A DNA stretch of 7,772 bases from positions 361 through 8,132 of the forward strand of contig DITM01000036.1 in assembly GCA_002422845.1 (NCBI GenBank), given 5' to 3'. Shown piece after piece: positions 1-6,724 of this stretch (position 1 is the stretch's first letter; each line of letters starts with the position of its first letter). The notes under the pieces were generated by a model that made no database searches, was not told where the DNA came from, and worked only from the letters and a program-made list of their open reading frames with translations. The DNA is from Candidatus Paracaedibacteraceae bacterium UBA6184. Lineage in GTDB: Bacteria; Pseudomonadota; Alphaproteobacteria; UBA6184. Both the position numbers and the translations under genes were made by a program.

Positions 1-20
1 ACACAATCTAACCTTATTCG

Positions 21-825
21 TTAGACGTGAATAAGAGATGAAAACACAGTCCTGCCTTCTTTGGTAAGGGCGTACACTTTTCCGCCCGCACCTTGAAATT
101 CGGCGGCAAACCCATTAACCAAAAGCCAATTAATAGACTCTTTTACATCATCAATCGGGAGGCCGGAATCTTGAACCAAACTATCAAAATAACGCCATGT
201 GTAAGAGCTGGAGCGATTGATGAATTTTTAGAATTTCTATGGTGTTCGGGCCGACGATAATTCTTGAATGTTTCGCTTGATTATATTCTAGATCGTATGC
301 GCGAGCTACTGCGGGACCATAAAGTTCATTTGGCTCAAGCTCAACGCCCCAAGCGCATTCAATCCCCCCTCGTATTGGGTGTCCTGTAGCCAAACCCCTT
401 AAGCAGAGTAGTCCTGTTGAAAGAAATAACCCATGCACACCATTTATATAGCATTTCGTTTTACTTTTATTCAAACACGCGAATAACATTAAACCATCTG
501 ACCATCGATGTGTTTTTATATCCGTAATATTTGCTTCGTCCCAGCTGATTTGTAAATCTTCAGCTAGTGTTTTTCTAAAGGAATGGAGTGGATTTGGGTT
601 TTTAATACACTGAAGAAAGTCTTCAGATTGATGCTGAAGGGTGAATATTGGGTACAAACTTTCTCTTATTGTAGTATATACTTTTTTCCACTCATCTCGT
701 GATTCCTTTTTTGGTAGCAAGTTTTGATCTTTTAAAACCAATCCTTGCCCTAATAAGTCGACGAAGCTGACACAATAGTTAAAAACTTCGCGTTCATTGA
801 AGGTATTTTTTGTTTTGTTCTTCAT
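21..825 (-). CDS. Nucleotidyl cyclase-like protein with C-terminal winged-helix domain; frameshifted at the T5 run 225-229
   Basis: The uninterrupted frame runs from ATG at 825 to a stop at 184 (213 residues). Residues 1-199 resemble the class III nucleotidyl cyclase fold. FVDLLG (D23) matches the first metal-binding aspartate and WSDG (D110) the second. They are followed by IRGGI (152-155) and YGPAVARAYDLE...A...RIIVG (169-192), the counterpart of the 'G..VN.AaRLe..A' strand-helix-strand of that fold. After residue 199 the frame becomes unrelated sequence. Removing one T from the run at 225-229 continues it as LKFINRSS...YTWRYFDSLV...WLLVNGF...VYALTKEGR to a TAA at 21-23. That gives 267 residues, and the tail looks like a winged helix. 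The fit is supported because 805 bases minus one is divisible by three. Related stand-alone cyclases include the Pycsar cyclases of phage defence, but substrate and function here are inferred. No strong Shine-Dalgarno precedes the start. The gene may be truly broken, or the extra base may be a sequencing error. Confidence 0.72.
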
Positions 826-913
826 TCAAATGCTTTATGTGTCTTAGTTTAATCACAATTTTTTGACAATGTTCCATTATGACATATTCTTCACCATAAA
901 TCGGCCAGACGTG

Positions 914-933
914 ACCGGCAAATAATGGCCGGT
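914..933. repeat. Inverted repeat, 6-bp GC-rich stem
   Basis: ACCGGC (914-919) and GCCGGT (928-933) are perfect complements separated by an 8-base AT-rich loop. No T-tract follows on either side, so this is not a typical intrinsic terminator. It is the first of three hairpins in this intergenic region, which suggests a structured or REP-like element. Confidence 0.5.
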
Positions 934-958
934 AGTTGACATCATAAATATTCAACAC

Positions 959-1005
959 TTCACCACCAACCAACTCCCGCCAATCCGTTGTAGAGGGGTG
1001 GTGAA
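959..1005. repeat. Inverted repeat, 9-bp stem with an inner 4-bp stem
   Basis: TTCACCACC (959-967) is the exact complement of GGTGGTGAA (997-1005). Inside it CAAC (971-974) can pair with GTTG (987-990), giving a two-stage hairpin with a 12-base loop. No terminator-like T-run follows. It lies between the other two hairpins and probably belongs to the same structured element. Confidence 0.55.
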
Positions 1006-1035
1006 ACCCGTTCTGCTTTCAGCTTCCAGGATTTA

Positions 1036-1082
1036 TCAAACCCAGTTGCCGCATAAAAATATTATGCGGCAACTGGGTTTGA
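1036..1082. repeat. Perfect palindrome, 21-bp arms and 5-base loop
   Basis: Positions 1036-1056 and 1062-1082 are exact reverse complements around the loop AAATA (1057-1061). The core arm word CCCAGTTGCCGC is repeated inverted as GCGGCAACTGGG. In RNA from either strand this would form a very stable hairpin. There is no clean U-tract, so it could be a bidirectional terminator, a REP/MITE-type element or a transcript-stabilising hairpin between the DUF2971 and cyclase-like genes. The perfect arms and lack of bulges argue against an integron attC site. Confidence 0.8.
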
Positions 1083-1202
1083 AATCGATATTTCGTCTGT
1101 AAGACACTGATACCAAGGCTTTCAGCAGGGTCGTGGAACAAACCGTTCTTTTGGTTAATTAAGCCCACCCAATCAACTAATTTTATCCGCTATGTCCTAT
1201 TT

Positions 1203-1967
1203 TTACACGTATGTCGGCTGTACCCGAATTAACGAGGACGTCCATTTGATTTCGTGTTTCAGCAAAGCCTCTTGAACTTTAGCTGATGGTTGGTCAATGA
1301 GAGGGTTAATATATACACACTCCACAAGAACTGAAAGATCGACCGGAATCTTTATTCCACCTTCAATGATTGGATGAGTCTTGTTTTGCTGGTATTCTTT
1401 CCAAAAAAACAGGCGAAACTCACTCTCGTCGCTATATGGCATATCCTTTGTGGATACCGAATTGAATACATTTCCAAAATTAATATGAGCATCTGCGTAG
1501 TTAACGTATTCAATACCACCACCATTAATTATGCCAGAAAAGCTATTAAATGCAGTTTTAATACGCTCAAATGTTGTTCGTATTGCGTATCCACGGGATT
1601 CATTGGCGTATGCTTTCCACATAAGATACGACTCATAATCATTTACATGCCAACTACTCACATAAAAATTGTTTCGCGTATTCTCATAATGGATTGCTTC
1701 CTGAGCGGCTTTGGTAGGAGAGCTTCCGTTATCGATGCACCAGCGAATAAAGGAATTACGCGCTTTAGCTGGCAGTAACCCCTCGAAATTGTCAGTAAAT
1801 TTTGGAACATTTGTAAAAAACAGTTCTGACGAATCTAAGAGATTGAGCAAGCGGTCTTCGGCATAGTATTTCCATAAATACTGATGTGGTTTCTTTAATT
1901 GCTTCTTAAGTTCTGTATTTATTTCGTACACATAAATTCCTAGTTCGTTGCCAGACATTTTTCGCAT
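1203..1967 (-). CDS. DUF2971 family protein
   Basis: This 254-residue soluble protein shows the blocks typical of DUF2971. Near the N-terminus is KYYAEDRLLNLLDSSELFFTN followed by KFTDNFEG (about 33-63). The central block FYVSSW...YLMWKAYANESRGYAIR (101-130) is the family's 'fS....lMW..YA....G..i' signature. A later Y.DE.EFRLFFWK stretch (178-190) matches the family's C-terminal 'E.EfR' element. The biochemical role of DUF2971 is not established. The proteins are common in mobile and defence regions. No signal peptide or membrane segment is visible. The start at 1967 lies 31 bases after the Abi-alpha stop, so the two are probably co-transcribed. An in-frame ATG at 1958 is an alternative start. 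Neither start has a good Shine-Dalgarno, and a possible hairpin lies just upstream. Confidence 0.8.
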   Translation of the reverse strand: MRKMSGNELGIYVYEINTELKKQLKKPHQYLWKYYAEDRLLNLLDSSELFFTNVPKFTDNFEGLLPAKARNSFIRWCIDNGSSPTKAAQEAIHYENTRNNFYVSSWHVNDYESYLMWKAYANESRGYAIRTTFERIKTAFNSFSGIINGGGIEYVNYADAHINFGNVFNSVSTKDMPYSDESEFRLFFWKEYQQNKTHPIIEGGIKIPVDLSVLVECVYINPLIDQPSAKVQEALLKHEIKWTSSLIRVQPTYV

Positions 1968-1973
1968 ATTGAT

Positions 1974-2006
1974 GTCGGGTATAAACAGAATTCCCGACCT
2001 ATCGGG
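1974..2006 (-). promoter_or_regulatory. Two mutually exclusive small hairpins at the Abi-alpha/DUF2971 junction
   Basis: In the minus-strand transcript, CCCGA (2006-2002) can pair with TCGGG (1997-1993) across a 4-base loop that contains most of the Abi-alpha stop codon. The same segment, GTCGGG (1998-1993), can instead pair with CCCGAC (1979-1974), which sits 7-12 bases before the DUF2971 start. The second fold would cover the ribosome entry region. A ribosome finishing Abi-alpha would disrupt the upstream stem. A translational coupling or attenuation role is inference. The pairings themselves are read directly from the sequence, but the stems are only 5-6 bp. Confidence 0.35.
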
Positions 2007-2766
2007 CTTCTTTATTTAATAAATCAAATCGGTCATCAATAGGTACATACTCACCTCCATCTTTAGCTTGCAAATTTTTTTCTGTACAGGCTCTCATTAA
2101 GTGAAAACCAAACAGTGTCAGTGATACGAATACCGTAAAGGAAGTGCTGCTAGGATATATCAACGCAATGATATGTTCGTCAGCACATTCGTTGTGCGAT
2201 TTGTAAACCTTGATAATGCCCAGTCTCTCTAAATTATTTACTGCAATGCTTACTTCTACGATACTTTGGTTTTCTGATGAATTGATATATGTATAGGGAC
2301 CTTTTTTTGTTATTGCTAAAAGGTGCATTGGGAATAAGGCATTTAGTAGCGTAGCGTCAATGACATCAAGCTGTTTCAGTGTTTCTACATAGGCTCGTGT
2401 TACTGTAGTTATGGATTCTTCCGTCATCACTGACGCGAGAAGATTTGCCCATAAATTTTGTAGCGTGTCGTTATCTTCGTTCAATGCTCCATCTAATAGG
2501 GGAAGACCGATTCGAAGGGGTAACTCCTTTAGAATAGGATTGCCTCGGTCGTTGAGAATTTTATCAAGCTTGTCTTTTAACTTTAAAGCGTTATTTATTT
2601 TCCAGTATTCGGTGTACTGCTTAGAGATTACTCCAATGTCTTCTATGGATGATCCAAAAACTTTTCCGATAAAGTGGAAAAACTCTGCCACCTTGTCTAC
2701 TGCGTTATTTGTTGCTGTTGCAACTGATTGAATGGCTTTGGCTGATTCTATAATTTCATCGGTCAT
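1999..2766 (-). CDS. Abi-alpha (DUF4393) family protein
   Basis: This 255-residue protein matches the Abi-alpha family, formerly DUF4393, named for a link to abortive phage infection. The diagnostic centre is PLRIGLPLLDGALNED followed by TLQNLWANLLASVM (about 83-114), the family's 'P..l..pil.........LqdLWAnLLA' block. The C-terminal half has VNNLERLGIIKVY and VSLTLFGFHLMRACT, equivalent to the usual 'L.NLerLGli' and 'lT.fG..F..aC' segments. The N-terminal 40 residues are an alpha-helical, mildly amphipathic segment. The mechanism of these proteins is not firmly known. The ATG at 2766 has only a weak AGAGA-like ribosome site and overlaps the end of a possible small upstream ORF by 11 bases, so translation may be coupled. 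The DUF2971 gene follows after 31 bases. Confidence 0.85.
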   Translation of the reverse strand: MTDEIIESAKAIQSVATATNNAVDKVAEFFHFIGKVFGSSIEDIGVISKQYTEYWKINNALKLKDKLDKILNDRGNPILKELPLRIGLPLLDGALNEDNDTLQNLWANLLASVMTEESITTVTRAYVETLKQLDVIDATLLNALFPMHLLAITKKGPYTYINSSENQSIVEVSIAVNNLERLGIIKVYKSHNECADEHIIALIYPSSTSFTVFVSLTLFGFHLMRACTEKNLQAKDGGEYVPIDDRFDLLNKEAR

Positions 2767-2878
2767 ATTTTGTGTCTCTGATAAAAGCTAGTAAGTCGTT
2801 ATGCAGATCGGTGTAGTATGAAATTTTACATAAACTTATTTTTGTAGTCCGTTGCACAAAGGGTAAGTTTTTAAACAT
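2756..2878 (-). CDS. Possible 40-residue upstream ORF overlapping the Abi-alpha start
   Basis: A short frame starting at ATG 2878 encodes MFKNLPFVQRTTK...AFIRDTKYDR. GGGGG lies seven bases before this ATG and could act as a Shine-Dalgarno. The same frame is open from an earlier ATG at 2947, which would give 63 residues but has no clear ribosome site. It ends at TGA 2756-2758, inside the first codons of the Abi-alpha gene, an 11-base overlap suited to termination-reinitiation. I recognise no family and see no domain. It may be spurious. Confidence 0.25.
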   Translation of the reverse strand: MFKNLPFVQRTTKISLCKISYYTDLHNDLLAFIRDTKYDR

Positions 2879-2990
2879 TGCGACGCCCCCAATATTGGTT
2901 ATCAACAATAAACATGTATCCTTTTGTCTAATGTAGACTAAAGTCATTCGTGCAATACATCGGTCTTATGCGATGTCAATGTTTCTCTTA

Positions 2991-3323
2991 TTAAAGCATT
3001 CGTATTTTTATACTGTTTTTAATTTCATTACTACCTAAAGCTAACCATTCATTTATAGCGTTTATTTTGTCTTGAATTTCTTCTAGCTCTTGTTTATCAG
3101 GGGCAGGATTGTGATTTTTTCGTAATTTTAATACTTGATATTCTTTAGCATATCTACATATTTCTTTAATTTCTTCAGCTAAATGCGGTTCATATTTAGT
3201 TGATTCTTCTGATTCTATTCTTTGAAATCCTTTAAAATCATCATCGCTCGCACGATTCAATCCTGGTTGTATTACTATTCTTAATATTTCAAATATGTCA
3301 TTAGGTAAATTTCTTATATTCAT
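2991..3323 (-). CDS. Hypothetical protein, 110 residues, helical and charged
   Basis: I do not recognise this protein. It starts with MNIRNLPNDIFEILRIV. A highly charged centre follows, DDDFKGFQRIESEESTKYE, and then two likely amphipathic helices, HLAEEIKEICRYAKEYQVLKL (about 47-67) and DKQELEEIQDKINAINEWLAL (about 76-96). The end is basic (IKNSIKIRML). There is no signal peptide, membrane segment or obvious helix-turn-helix. GGAG six bases before the ATG at 3323 is a good ribosome site and the main reason to believe the gene. The coding sequence is much more AT-rich than the restriction operon, consistent with separate acquisition. A 16-bp dyad at 3374-3389 lies about 50 bases upstream and may be an operator. 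It could be a small defence accessory or an antitoxin-like protein, but nothing in the sequence proves that. Confidence 0.65.
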   Translation of the reverse strand: MNIRNLPNDIFEILRIVIQPGLNRASDDDFKGFQRIESEESTKYEPHLAEEIKEICRYAKEYQVLKLRKNHNPAPDKQELEEIQDKINAINEWLALGSNEIKNSIKIRML

Positions 3324-3373
3324 TTATTTCTCCATTTAATTTAGTAGAAACAATATTACGCAAGTGTGTAAAA

Positions 3374-3389
3374 TTATGTAGTTACATAA
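3374..3389. promoter_or_regulatory. Operator-like dyad upstream of the 110-residue gene
   Basis: TTATGTA (3374-3380) and TACATAA (3383-3389) are perfect complements with a 2-base spacer, the geometry of a dimeric repressor site. It lies between the stop of the upstream small gene (3394) and the start at 3323. A TAATAT word closer to the gene could be a -10 box, but I see no convincing -35. The regulatory role is inferred. Confidence 0.35.
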
Positions 3390-3393
3390 CATA

Positions 3394-3571
3394 TCATTTA
3401 TCACGTCTTCCGTCAATTTCCTTGGCAATACCTTTGAATGGTTCACCATCTGATTTTTGATCTATAAATAGTCCAGTATCAGTATCACGCTTTGCATATT
3501 TGTTTATTTAAAAATTGTGTTCTGTTATTTACCGACCCAATCCGACTACCATTACCTGTATTTTTTGCCAT
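3394..3571 (-). pseudogene. Frameshifted ~58-residue 'MAKNTG...' small protein
   Basis: From ATG 3571 the frame reads MAKNTGNGSRIGSVNNRTQF and then runs into a stop. A frame one base away continues as KYAKRDTDTGLFIDQK and EPFKGIAKEIDGRR to TGA at 3394-3396. Together these match a widespread family of small uncharacterised bacterial proteins of the form 'MAKNTG.G.R.G.V..R.Q......KRd..TGrF...K....pFKGv.kE', as I remember it. Removing one base near the A/T runs at about 3500-3514 (for example reading QFLINKYAKRD) restores 58 residues, and 178 minus one is divisible by three. The family's function is unknown to me. It is either a recent pseudogene or a sequencing error at a homopolymer. It sits between the restriction operon and the 110-residue gene, and no strong Shine-Dalgarno is visible. 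Confidence 0.6.
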
Positions 3572-3608
3572 AAAAAGTCATTAAGTTAAATATAAATAGA
3601 TGTTATGT

Positions 3609-3669
3609 GGATTAAAAAAATTATTTTCAATAGTATATTAATTATTATGTCTAATATTGATTTTAATCC
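3609..3669. repeat. AT-rich imperfect inverted repeat downstream of the Res gene
   Basis: GGATTAAAA (3609-3617) pairs with TTTTAATCC (3661-3669), and further in TCAATA (3627-3632) pairs with TATTGA (3655-3660). It begins about 30 bases after the stop of the type III Res gene on the minus strand. It could act in 3' processing or weak termination, or be the end of a small mobile element. The stem is too AT-rich and interrupted to call a terminator with confidence. Confidence 0.35.
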
Positions 3670-3697
3670 ATATCCCATTTATTCAAAAAAACTTCAG

Positions 3698-6600
3698 CTA
3701 CTTCACCAACTCCATCAACTTCCCATAGCTATCGACTACATCATACTTAACCTGCTCAGACGTTATTTTGGCAAAAAACTTCCGCGCACAGTTGATTTTA
3801 CATTTTTCAATTTCCCTTAACTCCATCGACGACATTGAGCCTTTGGTTTCGGCGATAAAATAGATGTGCTTTACCGAGCCTTCTTTAAATGAAATAGCCC
3901 AATCCGGGTTGTAATTACCCACGGGCGTTGGGATATAAAAACCCCTTGGCAGCTTGGCATACACCACTACCTCAGCACTGGTGTCCAGCTCTTTGACAAA
4001 GTCACGCTCAATTTTAGAATCGGTAAACACATAATCATAAATGTGCCGGTTCAGCTTAGCCCCTGTTTTACTTAAATCCACTGTCGGTTTTTCTTGGGTA
4101 AATATATCAAGGCTATGGGTTTCAGCGATGGTGTCATAGGCTAAATGTTCAACAATGACGGTGGCTTTTTGCTCATTGATTAAGCGTGAGGCTTTGGCAA
4201 TAAAGTCTTCTGGATTGACTTTAAATTGGTCGAATACGGCATTGTTGATCCCCTTCAGAATACCAGCAATCGTTTGGCGGGTAAGCTGGGTATTTTCTGC
4301 CAGTTTGCCAATCAGGTCGTATTTAACGGCAGAATGGACAGAGGCATTATTGGATTCTGTGAGGGTCTCTATGACCTTAAATGATTCGCCTTGTTTGACG
4401 GCATCGTAGGTGGTCTCGTCGATTTGTTCACCGTGTTTGATGGTGTATTGCAAGGCACTTACGCGCAATTCCTTATCCAGTTCAGCCACACATTTTTTTA
4501 CCAATTCAGCTGTTGCAAAATCGACAGCATAAGCAGCCTTTTTATTGATACGCCCCCAAAGCGCCTTAAATTCTTGTCTTTCAAAATTAGCATTAAGTGA
4601 GTTAGTTTTGGTATTGCGGCCATTATCAATAACCGGCATTTGGGCTTCGCTGAACACGCTATCAATCAGCTGAATAACTTGTTCAGCATGAACGGCCAAT
4701 TCCGGCGGTAATTCGGCAAGTAATCCTGCTTGCTTAGCATCGTGATAAGCAGGGGTGATTTTATCGTCAGCATCGGTGTAATCGTTTTTCAGCAAATATT
4801 TATAAATTTGTTTGGCAAGTTGCGGTGTGACCTCAATATCGCCAGTCGGCGTTTTCAGCACCTTTCCGGTAAAGTATTTTTCATCGGCAATGCGTGGACG
4901 CTCAGACAACGATTCACTCATATCCTTTTGCAACCCAGTGACAAAATCGGTATAGCTCTCGCTGGTCACCACCGTCAGCACATTGACATCATGCACCGTG
5001 GCCGGGTTATCCATACGGTCACCGTGTTGGTTCACCGAAAGCCGCATACCGCGACCGACTTCCTGGCGGCGTGAAATGGTATTGTCACTGTGTTTAAGCG
5101 CGCAGATAACAAAAACATTGGGATTATCCCAGCCTTCCCGTAAAGCCGAATGCGAGAAAATAAAACGTACCGGTTCATTCAGCGATAATAAGCGTTCCTT
5201 ATCTTTTAAAATCAGATCGTAGGCATCCACATCATCGGTTTCGGTAGACTTTTTTCCGGTTTCCGGATCAACCAGACGCTTGGATTTTTTATCAATCGAA
5301 AAATAGCCCTGATGGGTCTTTGAAGCCTCAATTTCGCGTAGATAAGCATTGTAAGGGTTGTCGTCGAGCGTTAGGATTTCATTTAAGTGACTGCGGTATT
5401 CCTGTTCAAACATCTGGGCATATTCGCCGGAAGATTCGCCGTTTTCGTCGTAGCATCGGTATTTAGCCACGGTGTCTATAAAGAACAAGGACAACACTTT
5501 AATGCCTTGATGAAACAACACCTGTTCTTTATCAAAATGGGCTTTAATGGCCTCACGGATTTGAATGCGGCGCAAAGCCTCTTCGTTGACATCGCCGGTG
5601 GCCTCGCCGGTCATTAGCTCGACACCATTGGTAAAACTCAGTGTATTGGTGTTGGCGTTAATATCCGACACTACAAAGCCTTTGTATTGATCCAGTCCGC
5701 CGGACAGATCAAACAGATTGTCGCCCTTGTTCAATTTGCGCAGTACCCGTTTAATGCCGGAACTTTGTTTGATTTCCAGTTCAACGCGAACGACCGGCGG
5801 CTTACTGGTGGATATTTCAACACTGCCCAGATACAGATAAGGATTGGTGCCTGTAAGACCCTTAACTGAAATACCGCGCACCGCTATTTTTTTCACCAGC
5901 TTTTGGTTATAGGCATCCAGCGCATCGAGTCGATGGATTTTATTGTGTTCGGTTTTGTGGGTAGCGGAATAGCGTAAAATCATCAACGGGTTAAATTCAC
6001 TGAATGAATCCAGTGTTTTTGCCCCTTCCATTTTTTGCGGTTCATCCAAAATCAAAATCGGACGGTTGGCTTTAATCACATCAATCGGTTTCCGAGACTG
6101 AAAATCATCCAGCTCTTCATAAATGCGGCGGTTATCCTTGCCACGGGCATTAAACGCCTGCACATTGATGACCATGATGTTGATATTGGCATCGGAAGAA
6201 AAGCTTTCCAGATTATGCAATTGCTTCGAGTTGTAAATGAAAAACCGCGCTTTCTTGCCGTAGTCTTCCAAAAAATGTGCCGCAGTGATTTCCAGGGATT
6301 TATACACGCCTTCACGGATCGCAATACTGGGCACCACGATAATAAACTTGCTCCAACCATAGCGCTTGTTCAGTTCAAACGCGGTTTTAATGTAGCAATA
6401 CGTTTTGCCGGTGCCGGTCTCCATCTCAATATCCAAGTTGATAGAGCAACCGGTTTTTTTGTCATTAACCAAGGCCGTAGAGAGCGGCAGGTTTTGGCTA
6501 TGCTGGACGCTATGGATGTTGTTAAATACCTGAGCAGTGGTAAGCATCACATCATTATTTCTGAATCCGGCATCTTCCATGACTCGTTGCGATTTGCCCT

Positions 6601-6724
6601 TTTGAGTCAAGCCAGGATCGACACGGTATTGAATGCCGCTGCTTTGCGGCTGTCCGGTAAAGCAATCAGCGACGGCTTCGACGGCGTTGGTTTGGTAGGC
6701 CTGTTTTTTAAATTTGAGTTTCAT
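3698..6724 (-). CDS. res: Type III restriction enzyme, Res (helicase-nuclease) subunit
   Basis: This 1008-residue protein is a full-length type III Res subunit, similar in size to EcoP15I Res (about 970). It is the ATP-driven motor and nuclease that cuts DNA with its Mod partner. An SF2 motor has Walker A METGTGKT (101-108), the DEPQ box with ILDEPQKMEG (225-234), motif III RYSATH (251-256), FIFSHSALREGWDNPNVFVI (521-540) and motif VI QEVGRGMR (554-561). A PD-(D/E)XK nuclease lies at the C-terminus, with NPDWA (D941) and AETKG (E959, K961), so every catalytic residue I can check is present. The start is fixed by the ATGA overlap with the upstream DUF4276 gene. No Mod gene lies in the window; it is expected upstream beyond 7772. 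The frame is intact over 3 kb, unlike the two broken genes further left. An unrelated use such as a stand-alone helicase-nuclease is less likely. Confidence 0.95.
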   Translation of the reverse strand: MKLKFKKQAYQTNAVEAVADCFTGQPQSSGIQYRVDPGLTQKGKSQRVMEDAGFRNNDVMLTTAQVFNNIHSVQHSQNLPLSTALVNDKKTGCSINLDIEMETGTGKTYCYIKTAFELNKRYGWSKFIIVVPSIAIREGVYKSLEITAAHFLEDYGKKARFFIYNSKQLHNLESFSSDANINIMVINVQAFNARGKDNRRIYEELDDFQSRKPIDVIKANRPILILDEPQKMEGAKTLDSFSEFNPLMILRYSATHKTEHNKIHRLDALDAYNQKLVKKIAVRGISVKGLTGTNPYLYLGSVEISTSKPPVVRVELEIKQSSGIKRVLRKLNKGDNLFDLSGGLDQYKGFVVSDINANTNTLSFTNGVELMTGEATGDVNEEALRRIQIREAIKAHFDKEQVLFHQGIKVLSLFFIDTVAKYRCYDENGESSGEYAQMFEQEYRSHLNEILTLDDNPYNAYLREIEASKTHQGYFSIDKKSKRLVDPETGKKSTETDDVDAYDLILKDKERLLSLNEPVRFIFSHSALREGWDNPNVFVICALKHSDNTISRRQEVGRGMRLSVNQHGDRMDNPATVHDVNVLTVVTSESYTDFVTGLQKDMSESLSERPRIADEKYFTGKVLKTPTGDIEVTPQLAKQIYKYLLKNDYTDADDKITPAYHDAKQAGLLAELPPELAVHAEQVIQLIDSVFSEAQMPVIDNGRNTKTNSLNANFERQEFKALWGRINKKAAYAVDFATAELVKKCVAELDKELRVSALQYTIKHGEQIDETTYDAVKQGESFKVIETLTESNNASVHSAVKYDLIGKLAENTQLTRQTIAGILKGINNAVFDQFKVNPEDFIAKASRLINEQKATVIVEHLAYDTIAETHSLDIFTQEKPTVDLSKTGAKLNRHIYDYVFTDSKIERDFVKELDTSAEVVVYAKLPRGFYIPTPVGNYNPDWAISFKEGSVKHIYFIAETKGSMSSMELREIEKCKINCARKFFAKITSEQVKYDVVDSYGKLMELVK

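Larger units (their letters stand above)
826..1202. other. Gene-poor structured intergenic region between the DUF2971 and cyclase-like genes
   Basis: This 377-base stretch has no convincing gene. It contains three successive inverted repeats (914-933, 959-1005 and 1036-1082), annotated separately. A sigma70-like pair lies on the plus strand: TTGACA at 863-868 and TATTCT at 885-890, 16 bases apart, pointing into the hairpins. No plus-strand gene follows it. Two short minus-strand frames read in a protein-like way: one from about TTG 973 to a stop at 794, and one across 1170-1023. They run through the hairpins and lack ATG starts or ribosome binding sites, so I treat them as chance or as decayed sequence. 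Similar short words recur in direct orientation (CTTTCAGC at 1016-1023 and 1119-1126, and CCGTTCT nearby in both halves), hinting at a repetitive element. Confidence 0.5.

Noticed and set aside
6..26. Integron attC-like words: GTCTAAC containing the cyclase stop, then GTTAGAT on the minus strand
   Set aside because: The two words are only 7 bases apart, too short for an attC site, and no matching core site was found at the other gene boundaries. The resemblance is probably chance.
863..890. Plus-strand promoter TTGACA/TATTCT
   Set aside because: The match is reasonable, but no plus-strand gene follows and AT-rich DNA gives such matches often. It is kept only as part of the structured-region finding.
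794..1018. Minus-strand frame containing TDWRELVGGEVLNIYDVNY and FAGHVWPIYGEEY
   Set aside because: It looks protein-like but has no ATG start or ribosome site, runs through two hairpins, and overlaps the cyclase-like start. It may be a decayed gene fragment, but support is too weak to annotate.
1374..1778. 134-residue plus-strand open frame
   Set aside because: It lies entirely opposite the DUF2971 gene and has no family resemblance.
3605..3820. 71-residue plus-strand frame
   Set aside because: It is low-complexity AT-rich sequence running into the antisense of the Res 3' end, with no domain and no ribosome site.
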